Positions 47,820 to 57,105 of a stretch of 64,000 nt of DNA are shown here, in pieces. The stretch's first letter is position 1, and each line of letters begins with the position of its first letter. Under the pieces are notes generated by a model. It was not told where the DNA came from, searched no databases, and was given only the letters and a program-made list of their open reading frames with translations. The stretch lies in NCBI GenBank assembly GCA_045660445.1, contig JAZRDR010000003.1, positions 1 through 64,000 on the forward strand, given 5' to 3'. The translations under genes and the position numbers were made by a program. This DNA comes from Faeciplasma sp045660445. GTDB lineage: Bacteria > Bacillota > Clostridia > Oscillospirales > Ruminococcaceae.

Positions 47820-47957
47820 TTGCCGGCTCGAAACTCGCTATCTCCGGCAACTGCCTATAGCCGGCAAACGAAAATGTCTCTCGGCGCAAATCGCCTCGTG
47901 CGCAAGCGCACCGCCATTTTCCATCACAAGCTGTTTTCATTCTCCTTAGACTTTGTT
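47820..47957. repeat. Palindrome-rich 138-bp insert (element F) behind glnN
   Basis: It starts exactly at the end of the duplicated tail. TTGCCGGCT (47820-47828) pairs with AGCCGGCAA (47859-47867); further hairpins are GGCG/CGCC (47883-47895) and GTGCGC-AA-GCGCAC (47898-47911). No open reading frame of note is seen. Confidence 0.75.
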
Positions 47958-50027
47958 TTAAACTGCAAATAACATTCTGCCATAAGTGGGATACGGCCAA
48001 TACTTTTCGCCAACAAGGGTTTCGATCTCATCGGCAACCTTTCTAAGCTTTTCCATTGCAGGAATGATCGTGTCCTTATAATAGTCGGCAGCCTTCTGGC
48101 CCTCGCCTGCGGGAAGAGTGTCCATCAACTCCTCGAGCGAGAGCATTTTCTTATACATATTTGTCGAAAGCGAGGTAAGCTTTCTTATCATATCTGTTTC
48201 AAAACCGCACTCAACGTCTGCGATGCTTGTGGTGCAGGAAACAGCCTCAGCAAGCTTTCTTACATATGTTGAAACTGCAGGCAAAATGTCCTTCTTTGCC
48301 ATTTCGATCATTGTCAAAGCTTCGATCTTTAACACCTTGCAGTAATTTTCAAGGTTGATGGCATATCTCGATTCAAGCTCGGTGCGAGAGTATACCCCCT
48401 GATTTTCGAAAAGCTTAACGTTCTTCTCATCCAAAATATGAGGCAACGCATCGGGTGTGGTGGGAAGATTGTGGAGTCCGCGTCTTTCGGCTTCTTCAAC
48501 CCACTCGGCGCTGTAACCGTCACCGTTAAAGAGGATCGCCTCGTTCTCGATGATAGTTCTCTTTATTAAATCATCCAAAGCCTCGTTAAAGTCGCTTGCG
48601 TCCTTAAGCTCTTCATAGAATTCATCCAAAACCTGAGCCATGATGGTATTCAAGGTAGTAGTGGGAACAGCGATCGAAGCGCTTGAACCGGGAGAGCGGA
48701 ACTCGAACTTGTTGCCGGTGAAAGCGAAGGGGCTTGTTCGGTTTCTGTCGGTGGTGTCCTTCATGAAATGAGGCAAAACGTCAACACCGATCTCCATATC
48801 AACACGCTTGCCTTCATACGTCTTGCCGTCAACTATCGAGCGCAAGATCTCTGTCAGCTCGTCGCCCAAGAACATTGAAATAATTGCAGGAGGAGCTTCG
48901 TTTGCGCCAAGTCTGTGATCGTTTCCGGCAGATGCAACGGATATTCTTAAAAGATCCTGATATTCATTAACGCCCTTGATAACTGCAACCAAGAACAAAA
49001 GGAACTGTGCGTTCTCAGCAGGGGTCTTGCCCGGCTCGAAGAGATTGACACCGTCATCTGTTGAAAGCGACCAGTTGTCATGCTTGCCAGAGCCGTTAAT
49101 ACCCTCGAAAGGCTTTTCGTGCAGGAGGCACTTAAATCCGTGCTGATGTGCGACCTTTCTTAACAGCTCCATTGTGAGCTGATTGTGATCGGATGCGATG
49201 TTAGCGGTATCAAAAATGGGAGCAAGCTCGTGCTGAGCAGGAGCTGCCTCGTTATGCTCGGTCTTTGCCATAACGCCAACCTTCCAAAGCTGAACGTCAA
49301 GGTCACGCATGAAAGCTTCGACTCTGCGCTTGAGCATACCGTAATAATGGTCTTCAAGCTCCTGACCCTTGGGTGGCTTTGCACCGTATAAGGTTCTGCC
49401 TGTATATATCAAGTCCTTACGGCTTGCATACATCTCACGGTCGATAAGGAAATATTCCTGCTCGGGTCCGCAGGTTGCGATAACTCTTTTGGCGTTGCTT
49501 CCAAACAGCTTTAAAATTCGCAAGGTCGAGCGGTCAAGCGCTTCCATTGAACGCAAAAGAGGGGTTTTGGTATCCAAAGCCTCTCCCGAATAGGAGCAGA
49601 ATGCGGTGGGAATATATAAAGTGCCGTTTTTAATAAATGCATAAGAGGTAGGGTCCCAAGCGGTATATCCTCTGGCTTCAAAGGTTGCTCTCAGTCCGCC
49701 CGAGGGGAAGCTTGAAGCGTCAGACTCGCCCTTTATAAGCTCTTTGCCCTTAAATTCCAAGATGGGCTTGCCGCCCTTAGAGCCTGACAAAAAGCTGTCG
49801 TGCTTTTCGGCGGTGATGCCTGTTAACGGCTGGAACCAGTGAGTATAATGAGTTGCGCCCTTTTCGGTCGCCCAATCTCTCATAGCAGAGGCAACGGCAT
49901 TTGCGATATCCATTGTCATCGGCTTGCCCGAATGCAAAGCCTCATAAACATCGTCAGCGAGCATAGCTTTCATAACGCTGTCGTTAAAAACCTCGCTTCC
50001 GAATACTTCAGAAATAATGCAAGACAC
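47958..50027 (-). CDS. glnN: Type III glutamine synthetase
   Basis: A 689-residue ATP-dependent enzyme that joins ammonia and glutamate, the main nitrogen-assimilation step. The size and sequence (G-P-E-Q-E-Y-F-L near 212, K-T-E-H-N-E-A-A-P-A-Q-H-E near 276, N-G-S-G-K-H-D-N-W near 329, the N-R-T-S-P-F region near 455) are those of the GSIII family rather than GSI (about 450). The start is GTG at 50027 with AAGGA eight bases upstream. Its promoter has near-consensus boxes. Its last 14 codons are duplicated 180 bases downstream. Confidence 0.96.
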   Translation of the reverse strand: MSCIISEVFGSEVFNDSVMKAMLADDVYEALHSGKPMTMDIANAVASAMRDWATEKGATHYTHWFQPLTGITAEKHDSFLSGSKGGKPILEFKGKELIKGESDASSFPSGGLRATFEARGYTAWDPTSYAFIKNGTLYIPTAFCSYSGEALDTKTPLLRSMEALDRSTLRILKLFGSNAKRVIATCGPEQEYFLIDREMYASRKDLIYTGRTLYGAKPPKGQELEDHYYGMLKRRVEAFMRDLDVQLWKVGVMAKTEHNEAAPAQHELAPIFDTANIASDHNQLTMELLRKVAHQHGFKCLLHEKPFEGINGSGKHDNWSLSTDDGVNLFEPGKTPAENAQFLLFLVAVIKGVNEYQDLLRISVASAGNDHRLGANEAPPAIISMFLGDELTEILRSIVDGKTYEGKRVDMEIGVDVLPHFMKDTTDRNRTSPFAFTGNKFEFRSPGSSASIAVPTTTLNTIMAQVLDEFYEELKDASDFNEALDDLIKRTIIENEAILFNGDGYSAEWVEEAERRGLHNLPTTPDALPHILDEKNVKLFENQGVYSRTELESRYAINLENYCKVLKIEALTMIEMAKKDILPAVSTYVRKLAEAVSCTTSIADVECGFETDMIRKLTSLSTNMYKKMLSLEELMDTLPAGEGQKAADYYKDTIIPAMEKLRKVADEIETLVGEKYWPYPTYGRMLFAV

Positions 50028-50059
50028 AGTATCAATCCTTCCTGCGTGTTTATAGTGTA

Positions 50060-50088
50060 AGTATAGTATAAAATGTGCGCGTTGTCAA
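50060..50088 (-). promoter_or_regulatory. Sigma-A-type promoter for glnN
   Basis: On the minus strand TTGACA (50088-50083), 17 bases, TATACT (50065-50060); an overlapping second TATACT lies five bases upstream. Confidence 0.82.
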
Positions 50089-50177
50089 ACCGAAGATTTG
50101 CCGAAATGTGTTAAAACAAAGGCTTGTTTGTTGGAGGATTTGTGGAGAAACTGTTGCGGTAAATAAAAGATTAAAAG

Positions 50178-50212
50178 GAGACGCCCTAAAACAAGGTGTC
50201 TCCTTTTTTGAA
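50178..50212. terminator. Bidirectional intrinsic terminator
   Basis: AAAGGAGACGCC / GGTGTCTCCTTT stem with T-run, after the phosphohexomutase stop. Confidence 0.82.
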
Positions 50213-50222
50213 AATCAGATTT

Positions 50223-51725
50223 TTATTTCACAAATTCCACAAGATTCTTCGAATCCAGCTTATCAAACTGCTTGATGAACTCGCAAAGCTCGCTTGCGAT
50301 TATCTTAACGCCACCAACATCGTTGCTCTCTATATTAAGGGGCAAAAGCGGTTCGTGAAGCGAAAGTCTTAAAAGGAACCAGCCGTTTCCGTGGGCTTCG
50401 TTTAAGTTGACTCTTACACCCTCGAAGTTGTCGTTCGCAAGGCTCCAACCCTCTTTGGTCTTTGCATATTCCTCAAGACTTGCGATAACCTGTTTGCCAT
50501 AAGGCTTAAAGTCGTCAAGAGAGATGCCCATTCTGAATTCTTTGCTTTCAGCAGGCTCTTCAAGGTCGGCAATAAGCGAGCCCAAGGTATAGCCAAGCTT
50601 TCTTGCACGGGAAAGCTCGATTATAAGTCTTGTAACGATATATGCGCCGTCATCAAGGAAATAGTTTTCCTTGAATGCACCGTGACCGGAGGTTTCTATT
50701 GCAAGCTGACTGTCAACACCCTCGCTGTTAAGTCTTATGGACTCGTTGATAACGTTTTTATATCCGCGCTTAAATCTGTGGTGAACGCCACCCTTTGCGA
50801 CAATAAACTTCGCAAGACCCGACGACGTTACCGAGTCGGTAACGATAGTCGTACCGGGAGTTTCACGCAACAAAATTGCCGACAAAATTGCGATAAGGCG
50901 GTTGCGGTTAAGCTCGCTTCCGTCGGGCAAAACGGCACCTGCTCTGTCAACGTCGGTGTCGAAGATTACGCCCAAATCAGCACCCGTTTCCTTAACGGCT
51001 TCGGTGATGCTTGCCATGGCATCCTTATCCTCGGGGTTGGGGATGTGATTGGGGAAGCTTCCGTCAGGCTCTAAATAGCGTGAGCCTGAAACATCTGCGC
51101 CCAAGGGAACCAAAACCTTATGAGCATAGAATCCGCCTGCGCCGTTACCTGCATCGACGACTATCTTAAGACCTGAAAGAGGTCTCTCCTCGCCCGAAGC
51201 GGCTCTTATCATATCAGCCAAGCGCTTTGAATAAACGTCCATAAACTCGCCGCTTACTATCTCGCCTGCTTCAAGTCCCGAATGGCAGTCGCTTTGGGCA
51301 AGAGCAATTATCTCCTTGATATCCGAAGCCCCAACTCCGCCATCGGGGGTGAAGAATTTATATCCGTTTCTGTTGAAGGGAAGGTGCGAAGCCGTTACCA
51401 TTACCGAGCCGTCGAACATATAACCCTCGGTCTTGGTGGTCATAAACATTGCAGGGGTGCTTGCCATTCCAAGGTTTGTGACATGAATCCCCTCGTTCAC
51501 CATTGCTTCACATATCCATTTAACAAGGTCAGGTCCCGAAAGACGGGAATCACGGCCAACAGCGATTCGAAGATCTGTCTTTCCTGTTCTTTTCATAAGC
51601 CAAAGAGCAAAACCGCGGCCAATGTCACGGCAGGCTTCTTCGGTTAAATTAACGTGCTGACCCTCGATCCCTTCAAGGGCGATACCTCTTATATCGCTTT
51701 CGTTTCTAAGCTTCGAGTAATCCAT
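50223..51725 (-). CDS. Phosphomannomutase/phosphoglucomutase
   Basis: A 500-residue alpha-D-phosphohexomutase that moves phosphate between C1 and C6 of hexoses. The phosphoserine loop is T-A-S-H-L-P near residue 112 (textbook T-A-S-H-N-P), the metal loop is D-T-D-V-D-R near residue 255, and the sugar loop is E-T-S-G-H near residue 345; a TBP-like C-terminal domain follows. It begins 17 bases after the fucosidase gene with TTGGAGG upstream, so both are likely cotranscribed, linking sugar release with hexose-phosphate metabolism. Confidence 0.9.
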   Translation of the reverse strand: MDYSKLRNESDIRGIALEGIEGQHVNLTEEACRDIGRGFALWLMKRTGKTDLRIAVGRDSRLSGPDLVKWICEAMVNEGIHVTNLGMASTPAMFMTTKTEGYMFDGSVMVTASHLPFNRNGYKFFTPDGGVGASDIKEIIALAQSDCHSGLEAGEIVSGEFMDVYSKRLADMIRAASGEERPLSGLKIVVDAGNGAGGFYAHKVLVPLGADVSGSRYLEPDGSFPNHIPNPEDKDAMASITEAVKETGADLGVIFDTDVDRAGAVLPDGSELNRNRLIAILSAILLRETPGTTIVTDSVTSSGLAKFIVAKGGVHHRFKRGYKNVINESIRLNSEGVDSQLAIETSGHGAFKENYFLDDGAYIVTRLIIELSRARKLGYTLGSLIADLEEPAESKEFRMGISLDDFKPYGKQVIASLEEYAKTKEGWSLANDNFEGVRVNLNEAHGNGWFLLRLSLHEPLLPLNIESNDVGGVKIIASELCEFIKQFDKLDSKNLVEFVK

Positions 51726-51742
51726 AAAGCAAATCCTCCAAG

Positions 51743-54031
51743 TTAATTTTTGAATATCTCAACTGTATAAACGCCGTTGCCGCGGCACTTTGTGATCTCG
51801 CCGCTTGTGATCTCGACTTCATCGTCAGCCGAGCATACACAATCCTTTGGGCAAACAAAGCTTATCTCGCCGCCGCTTAAAGCAGTGAGCTTAGCGTATG
51901 TAACCGTGCCGTTCTCCCAAACGATATCAACACGCACGTTTCCTCTTGCCTTTAAGCCGCTAATGCTACCCGAATCCCACTTTTCGGGGAGTGCCGGAAG
52001 CAAAACGATAATTCCGTTTTGGCTTTGCAAGAGCATTTCAGCAATACCTGCTGTGCCGCCAAAGTTACCGTCGATCTGGAAAGGCGGGTGCATATCGAAG
52101 AGGTTGGGATAGGTCGAGCGGTACAAGAGCGCCGAAACATTCTCGCCTGCCTTTTCGCCATCGCGCAAACGTGCCCACATATTGATTATCCATGCGCGTG
52201 ACCATCCTGTGTGACCGCCGCCCGAAGAAAGACGTCTTTCAAGTGTCACGCGGGAAGCCTTCATCAACTCGGGAGTTAATTCAAAGGTGAATTGGCAGGA
52301 AGGATAAAGGCCATATAGATGAGAGATGTGTCTGTGTCCGGGTTCTGCCTCGTCATAGTCATAAGCCCATTCCATGATCTGTCCGTGCTTGCCGATAGAG
52401 GGCTGGGGAAGCTTGGGAAGCATCTCCTCAAGAGTAGCGGTAAGCTCATCTTCAAGACCGAGCATCTTGGAAACCTCGATACAAGAGGTGAAAACGTCTT
52501 TGATGATCTGGCTGTCCATTGTTGGACCAACGCAGAGCGTTCCCGATTCACCCGAGGGGTGAATATATGTGTTCTCGGGCGAGACAGAGGGGCCTGTTAA
52601 CAGCTTGCCGTCAACCTCGAAGAGATAGTCGGTGAAGAAGAGACAGGTTTCTTTCAAGATATCAATGTATTCACGCAAAAATTCAACGTCACGGGTATAT
52701 TCATAGTGTGTCCAGATGTGTGTGCAAAGCCAAGCGGCGCTCATCGGCCAAATGGTTGCAGGCATCCATGTGTCCTGCGGAGCACAGTCACCGAAAAGAT
52801 CGGTGTTGTGATGAGCCGTAAAGCCGCGCATGCCGTACATATCGCGGGCAACCTTTTTGCCGTAAGGAAGCATTTTTCTCAAATGCTCGAAAAGTGGCAT
52901 GTGCATTTCGCTCAGATCACAAACCTCGGCAGGCCAATAGTTCATTTCGGTGTTGATGTTTATTGTGAATTTGCAGCCCCACGGAGGATTATGGTCCTTG
53001 TTCCAGATGCCCTGAAGGTTTGCGGGAATCGTTCCGGGACGGGAACAGCATATCAAAAGATAGCGGCCATAATCAAAGTAAAGCTCTGCAAGGCCTCTGT
53101 CATCAAGCTCGTTGTTTTTAATGCGCTCGTCGGTGGGAATGTGAGAAAGATCCTCGCCGCCAAGATCTAAAGAAACTCTGTCGAAATATTTCTTATAATC
53201 CTCGATATGACGAGCCTTAATTGCTTCATAGCCCGATTCGATAGCCTTTATAAGCTTATCCTCGCACCAAGCGGAAATTTCATCACGGCGATAGTCGGTC
53301 CTTATTGTTATATAAAGGGTGAACTCGTCAGCCTCGTAAACGTCGCAACCATTTTCGTTGAAAATGACCACACCGCCAACATTATCGGCAGCAGCCATAA
53401 TGCAATAACGGCAGCCATCCTCGGGCTGATTCTGATAAACAGCGATGCCTGTTTCGTTAAGAGTGATCCCGCACTCACGGTCGCGGCGAGAGAAATCAAC
53501 GGACAAATTAAGCTTGCCTCCGTCGGGCGAGCGATGGTGAATTGCTATAACCTGATCGGGATAGGAAACAATGTATTCACGCTCGAATTTGTGGCCGTCA
53601 GCCAAGTATTCGACACGGCAAACCGCATCCGAAAGATCAAGCGAGCGTTTATAGTCGCTTGTTTCACCGTGATTATATTCAAACCAAACGTTGCCGGCAG
53701 TGTCATACCAGCGCTCCTGATCGGGGCGTGCGAAAAGATCGCTTGCTGTAAGATCCTGAGCCTCTTTAATTCTGCCTTCAAGCAAAAGCTCGCGCACCTT
53801 TTTGAAGGATTCCTTCGCTTTGGGATTAACGCGGTTTCTTCCCCCGTTGCCATACCAAATGGTGTCTTCGTTCATCTGAAGAGTGTCATGCTTGGGGTCG
53901 CCATATACCATGGCGCCGATGCTTCCGTTACCGATGGGAAGTGCATGATTCCAACCCTCGCCATACCATTCGCGCCACTTTTCTTCGCCTGTGGGTGCGG
54001 GATAGTTAAGCCAAATTCGTTTATCGTTCAT
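51743..54031 (-). CDS. GH95 alpha-L-fucosidase (cytoplasmic)
   Basis: A 762-residue glycoside hydrolase: N-terminal beta-sandwich with L-P-I-G-N-G and M-N-E-D-T-I-W, then an (alpha/alpha)6 catalytic barrel. Expected inverting residues of family GH95 are present: the asparagines in I-N-I-N-T-E-M-N-Y-W, the glutamate in M-E-W and the aspartate in Q-I-D-G-N-F-G near residue 675. GH95 enzymes remove alpha-1,2-fucose (some members galactose) from glycans. There is no signal peptide, so substrates must be imported. AAGGAGC precedes the ATG. Confidence 0.93.
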   Translation of the reverse strand: MNDKRIWLNYPAPTGEEKWREWYGEGWNHALPIGNGSIGAMVYGDPKHDTLQMNEDTIWYGNGGRNRVNPKAKESFKKVRELLLEGRIKEAQDLTASDLFARPDQERWYDTAGNVWFEYNHGETSDYKRSLDLSDAVCRVEYLADGHKFEREYIVSYPDQVIAIHHRSPDGGKLNLSVDFSRRDRECGITLNETGIAVYQNQPEDGCRYCIMAAADNVGGVVIFNENGCDVYEADEFTLYITIRTDYRRDEISAWCEDKLIKAIESGYEAIKARHIEDYKKYFDRVSLDLGGEDLSHIPTDERIKNNELDDRGLAELYFDYGRYLLICCSRPGTIPANLQGIWNKDHNPPWGCKFTININTEMNYWPAEVCDLSEMHMPLFEHLRKMLPYGKKVARDMYGMRGFTAHHNTDLFGDCAPQDTWMPATIWPMSAAWLCTHIWTHYEYTRDVEFLREYIDILKETCLFFTDYLFEVDGKLLTGPSVSPENTYIHPSGESGTLCVGPTMDSQIIKDVFTSCIEVSKMLGLEDELTATLEEMLPKLPQPSIGKHGQIMEWAYDYDEAEPGHRHISHLYGLYPSCQFTFELTPELMKASRVTLERRLSSGGGHTGWSRAWIINMWARLRDGEKAGENVSALLYRSTYPNLFDMHPPFQIDGNFGGTAGIAEMLLQSQNGIIVLLPALPEKWDSGSISGLKARGNVRVDIVWENGTVTYAKLTALSGGEISFVCPKDCVCSADDEVEITSGEITKCRGNGVYTVEIFKN

Positions 54032-54068
54032 AAGGCTGCGCTCCTTTTCTTGTTGTGTTCATAGATTT

Positions 54069-54097
54069 ATTATATATGAAATCCTGCGCTTGTTCAA
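54069..54097 (-). promoter_or_regulatory. Sigma-A-type promoter for the GH95-phosphohexomutase unit
   Basis: On the minus strand TTGAAC (54097-54092), 17 bases, TATAAT (54074-54069). Confidence 0.8.
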
Positions 54098-54151
54098 GGT
54101 GGTTTTTGTAAATTTCATGGTGCCAAGCAGCTTTTGATATGGGCATGGCAA

Positions 54152-54184
54152 CAAAAAATCCGCTCTATTTAGAGCGGATTTTAA
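54152..54184 (-). terminator. Intrinsic terminator of the solute-binding protein gene
   Basis: AAAATCCGCTCT / AGAGCGGATTTT stem followed by a T-run on the minus strand. Confidence 0.88.
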
Positions 54185-54192
54185 GTTATACA

Positions 54193-55638
54193 TTACTGAT
54201 TATACTCATCGATGATAGTATTAAGCTCTTCGATGTAGTAATCCAAAGCTTCGCTATACTGCTCCTTAAGCTGAGCCCAAGAAGATTTAGCGCCGCCGCG
54301 GTTGATACCCCAGTTAAGGGAGTTATAGGTGTTATTAAGGTTGTCGCCAAGGTCACCGGTATAGAACATGATGGTGTTGTCCAAAACGAGCTGCTTGCAA
54401 GTGTCATACATATCAAGCATTTCGTTTGTCCAAAGATACTTTTCCTTAAGCTGCTTCTTGTCGATAGAAACAACGGTGGGGTCGATGATCTTGAAACGTT
54501 CACAAGATGCCAACAAAGCAACGCCATCGGGGTTGTCAGCGCCGGAAACGAGCATGTATCCGGAAGGAGTTGCGTTAAGGTAATATGTACCGTCGCCATC
54601 CTGATATCTGGGCAAAGGAGCAAACATAAGCTCACCTGCTTCGATATCGCCCCAGATCTGGTTAACTTCTTCAACTGTCATTCTGAAGCCGGAGATATCG
54701 CAGAACCAGAACAAGCAAAGGCCTTCCTTAACACCTGCGCCATACTGCATGTCATTTCTGCCTGCCCAATAGTCGGTTCCCTTGCGGTATGTACACTCGT
54801 TCTTAACGAGGTCATAGATCATGTTTTCTGCAACCTCAATAGTGGGGTTGTCAAGGTTGGAATAGAAATTGCCACTCTCATCCTTTGCGATGATGGTGAT
54901 ACCGGTAGACTGTTCGCACAAGCCGTTTACATAATACCAGCCGTCCAATGCATATCTGTCTTCATCGGGATCAGAGAAGTCCATACACATATCGTACCAA
55001 ACGTCCCATGTCCATTCATCGTTAGCAAAAAGCTCTGCGGGATCGTCGAAGCCCCATTCATCCATAACTCGGCGGTTATAGGGAACAACGTCCTTAAAGC
55101 TTATGTCGGTAACCATTGCATAGTGATCATCGCCCAAAGCGAAGTATTCAGCAGCCTGAGCCATACCTGCCCACAAGGGATCGGTATAGTCGATATAATC
55201 ATCAATAGGCTGATACATACCCTTGATGCACTGCATCGGGAAAGTTGCGGTGTTGTCGGTTCCTGCAGGAGCAAAGTCGGGAGCTGTACCTGCCAAAACA
55301 AGTGTTGCAAGATCATCGTTTCTTGCTTCATAAGTTGTTTCGATCCACTTGATGCTTCCATCGTATTTCTCGGTAAAGGTGAAGTAACCGGTGTTTACAA
55401 CTTCTGCTTCAGAATAGTTCTGGAAAGGATCATACCACGAGAACCACTCTACAACTGTTCCTGCGCCCAAAGCATATTCTGCATCGGGAAGTCTGATACC
55501 TGCTGCTGCCAAGATAGCTTCAGAGTCTTCGGTGGAAAGAGTTACTTTAACTACCTGTCTTGTGTTCTTGTTACAGCCCACGAGAACAAAGATAGCAACC
55601 AAAGCTAAAACCAAAGCTAAGATTCTTTTTAATTTCAT
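54193..55638 (-). CDS. Extracellular solute-binding lipoprotein (ABC sugar type)
   Basis: A 481-residue lipoprotein with signal peptide and lipobox L-V-G-C at residues 19-22. The mature part has the family 1 extracellular solute-binding fold: an early W-F-S-W-Y-D-P-F segment, G-T-A-P-D-F-A-P near residue 114, P-Y-N-R-R near 185 and many aromatic residues for sugar stacking. It would hand an oligosaccharide to an ABC importer, but no permease or ATPase gene is near. CTCC-complement GGAGGGC lies upstream of the ATG. It has its own promoter and terminator. Confidence 0.88.
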   Translation of the reverse strand: MKLKRILALVLALVAIFVLVGCNKNTRQVVKVTLSTEDSEAILAAAGIRLPDAEYALGAGTVVEWFSWYDPFQNYSEAEVVNTGYFTFTEKYDGSIKWIETTYEARNDDLATLVLAGTAPDFAPAGTDNTATFPMQCIKGMYQPIDDYIDYTDPLWAGMAQAAEYFALGDDHYAMVTDISFKDVVPYNRRVMDEWGFDDPAELFANDEWTWDVWYDMCMDFSDPDEDRYALDGWYYVNGLCEQSTGITIIAKDESGNFYSNLDNPTIEVAENMIYDLVKNECTYRKGTDYWAGRNDMQYGAGVKEGLCLFWFCDISGFRMTVEEVNQIWGDIEAGELMFAPLPRYQDGDGTYYLNATPSGYMLVSGADNPDGVALLASCERFKIIDPTVVSIDKKQLKEKYLWTNEMLDMYDTCKQLVLDNTIMFYTGDLGDNLNNTYNSLNWGINRGGAKSSWAQLKEQYSEALDYYIEELNTIIDEYNQ

Positions 55639-55673
55639 ATATTATGCCCTCCTTACATTTGTATAACAGATTT

Positions 55674-55702
55674 ATTATATCACAAGCTTTGATCTTTTAC
55701 AA
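55674..55702 (-). promoter_or_regulatory. Sigma-A-type promoter for the solute-binding protein
   Basis: On the minus strand TTGTAA (55702-55697), 17 bases, TATAAT (55679-55674). Confidence 0.72.
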
Positions 55703-55756
55703 TCAAAAACATTTGGCTGTTTCCACAAAATACAGCCCTCTTTTTTGAGAAATGTG

Positions 55757-55800
55757 CAAAAAACAATCCGCGAACTGATCGATCCTCAGCTCGCGGAGAT
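55757..55800 (-). terminator. Intrinsic terminator of the aldo/keto reductase gene
   Basis: On the minus strand CCGCGAGCTG / CAGTTCGCGG stem followed by ATTGTTTTTT. Confidence 0.8.
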
Positions 55801-55829
55801 TATTATAGATCAATAAATATAAAATTGGA

Positions 55830-56936
55830 TCATCCAAGGTCGAGAACGCAGTCTGCCAAAAGCTTGGGAATGTCAAGGTGCTGAGGGCAGTGATCTATGC
55901 ACTGACCGCATCCGATACAATCAGCGGGATTGCCACCGTTTACAACGACTTCCTCGCGATAGTGCTTAAGTGCTTCTCCTCTTTCCTTTCCTCCGCGCTT
56001 GAACTTGTTTTTACAAGCAAACACCTCAGGAATGTTGATGTTCATGGGGCAACCGTCAACACAATAGCGGCAAGCTGTGCAAGGAATTGCAAACTTGATC
56101 TCCTTATATGCCTCGTCGATAACCTTATATTCTTCTTCGGTAAGAGGCTTGAAATCTTCCATATAACCGGTATTGTCGTTGATATGTTCCATATTGGACA
56201 TACCGCTTAATACGTTAATAACGTTATCAAAGCTTGCAGCATATCTGATAGCCCAAGAAGCGCAGGAAGCACTGGGATTATAAGCTTTAAGTATCATTTC
56301 CGCCTTTTTAGGAGGATATGCCAAAGCGCCGCCCTTAACGGGTTCCATAACGATAACGGGAACGTTATGCTTGTAAGCAACTTCATAGCACTTGCGAGCC
56401 TGAACTCCGCCGTCTTCCCAGTCAAGATAGTTTATCTGAAGCTGGATAGCATCAACCTCGGGATGTTCGGTAAGGATCTTATCCAAAATCTCGGCACTGT
56501 CGTGGAAGCTGAAACCGACGTTAACGATCTTCCCCTCAGCCTTAAGCTGGTTAAGATAGCCGAAAGCGTCAACCTCCTGAGCGTAGTTATAAAGGTCTCT
56601 TCCCAAAGCGTGAAGCCAAACATAATCAAAATATTCAACTCCGCATCTTTCAAGCATTTCGGCAAAGATCTTTTCCATGCCTGCTCTGTCGGGATGGTCA
56701 AACAAAGGAAGCTTGTCGGTTACTGTAAAGCTGTCACGGGGGTATCTTTTAACAACAGCCTCTCTAAAAGCGACTTCGCTCTTTCCGCCATGATAAACAT
56801 AAGCTGTATCGAAATGTGTGAAGCCCTTTGACATAAACACGTCGACCATTTCTTTAACTTTTTCGATATCAATATTCGAATGATCCTGAGGGTCTGCAAG
56901 GGGCAATCTCATAAGTCCGAAGCCCAATTTTTTCAT
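55830..56936 (-). CDS. Aldo/keto reductase with C-terminal 4Fe-4S domain
   Basis: A 368-residue oxidoreductase. The TIM-barrel AKR part (residues about 1-285) has G-F-G-L-M-R-L-P, the catalytic region F-D-T-A-Y-V-Y-H-G-G (Asp and Tyr near 43-48), K-L-P-L near 73 and W-L-H-A near 107. The end carries two ferredoxin-like cysteine sets, C-x-x-C-x-x-C-x-x-x-C-P near 283 and C-I-G-C-G-Q-C-x-x-x-C-P near 340. Such fusions are common in anaerobes and may pass electrons between ferredoxin and a carbonyl. The substrate is unknown. It is monocistronic. Confidence 0.92.
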   Translation of the reverse strand: MKKLGFGLMRLPLADPQDHSNIDIEKVKEMVDVFMSKGFTHFDTAYVYHGGKSEVAFREAVVKRYPRDSFTVTDKLPLFDHPDRAGMEKIFAEMLERCGVEYFDYVWLHALGRDLYNYAQEVDAFGYLNQLKAEGKIVNVGFSFHDSAEILDKILTEHPEVDAIQLQINYLDWEDGGVQARKCYEVAYKHNVPVIVMEPVKGGALAYPPKKAEMILKAYNPSASCASWAIRYAASFDNVINVLSGMSNMEHINDNTGYMEDFKPLTEEEYKVIDEAYKEIKFAIPCTACRYCVDGCPMNINIPEVFACKNKFKRGGKERGEALKHYREEVVVNGGNPADCIGCGQCIDHCPQHLDIPKLLADCVLDLG

Positions 56937-57006
56937 AGTGCTCTTCTCCCTTCATAGAGGTAAATTTTGTAGTTGTTTTTAAAAATATGAAATAACTTAT
57001 ATTTGA

Positions 57007-57034
57007 ATTATACCAAACCGACAGTTTTTGTCAA
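57007..57034 (-). promoter_or_regulatory. Sigma-A-type promoter for the aldo/keto reductase
   Basis: On the minus strand TTGACA (57034-57029), 16 bases, TATAAT (57012-57007). Confidence 0.78.
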
Positions 57035-57105
57035 GCACATTATTCACCTAATAAAAATGACTAAAACATCGATCAAAAGTGGGCTAAATTCGGCAAGATA
57101 AATGA

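Noticed and set aside
47644..48000. Minus-strand frame containing the same 13-residue peptide twice
   Set aside because: The repeat is the out-of-frame reading of the duplicated glnN tail, not a repeat protein.
53207..54064. 285-codon plus-strand frame opposite the fucosidase
   Set aside because: Antisense shadow; the GH95 catalytic residues are all on the minus strand.
54139..55608. 489-codon open frame on the plus strand opposite the solute-binding protein gene
   Set aside because: Exact antisense shadow. The minus-strand frame has a lipoprotein signal, ribosome site, promoter and terminator; the plus frame has none and a cysteine-rich, unnatural composition.
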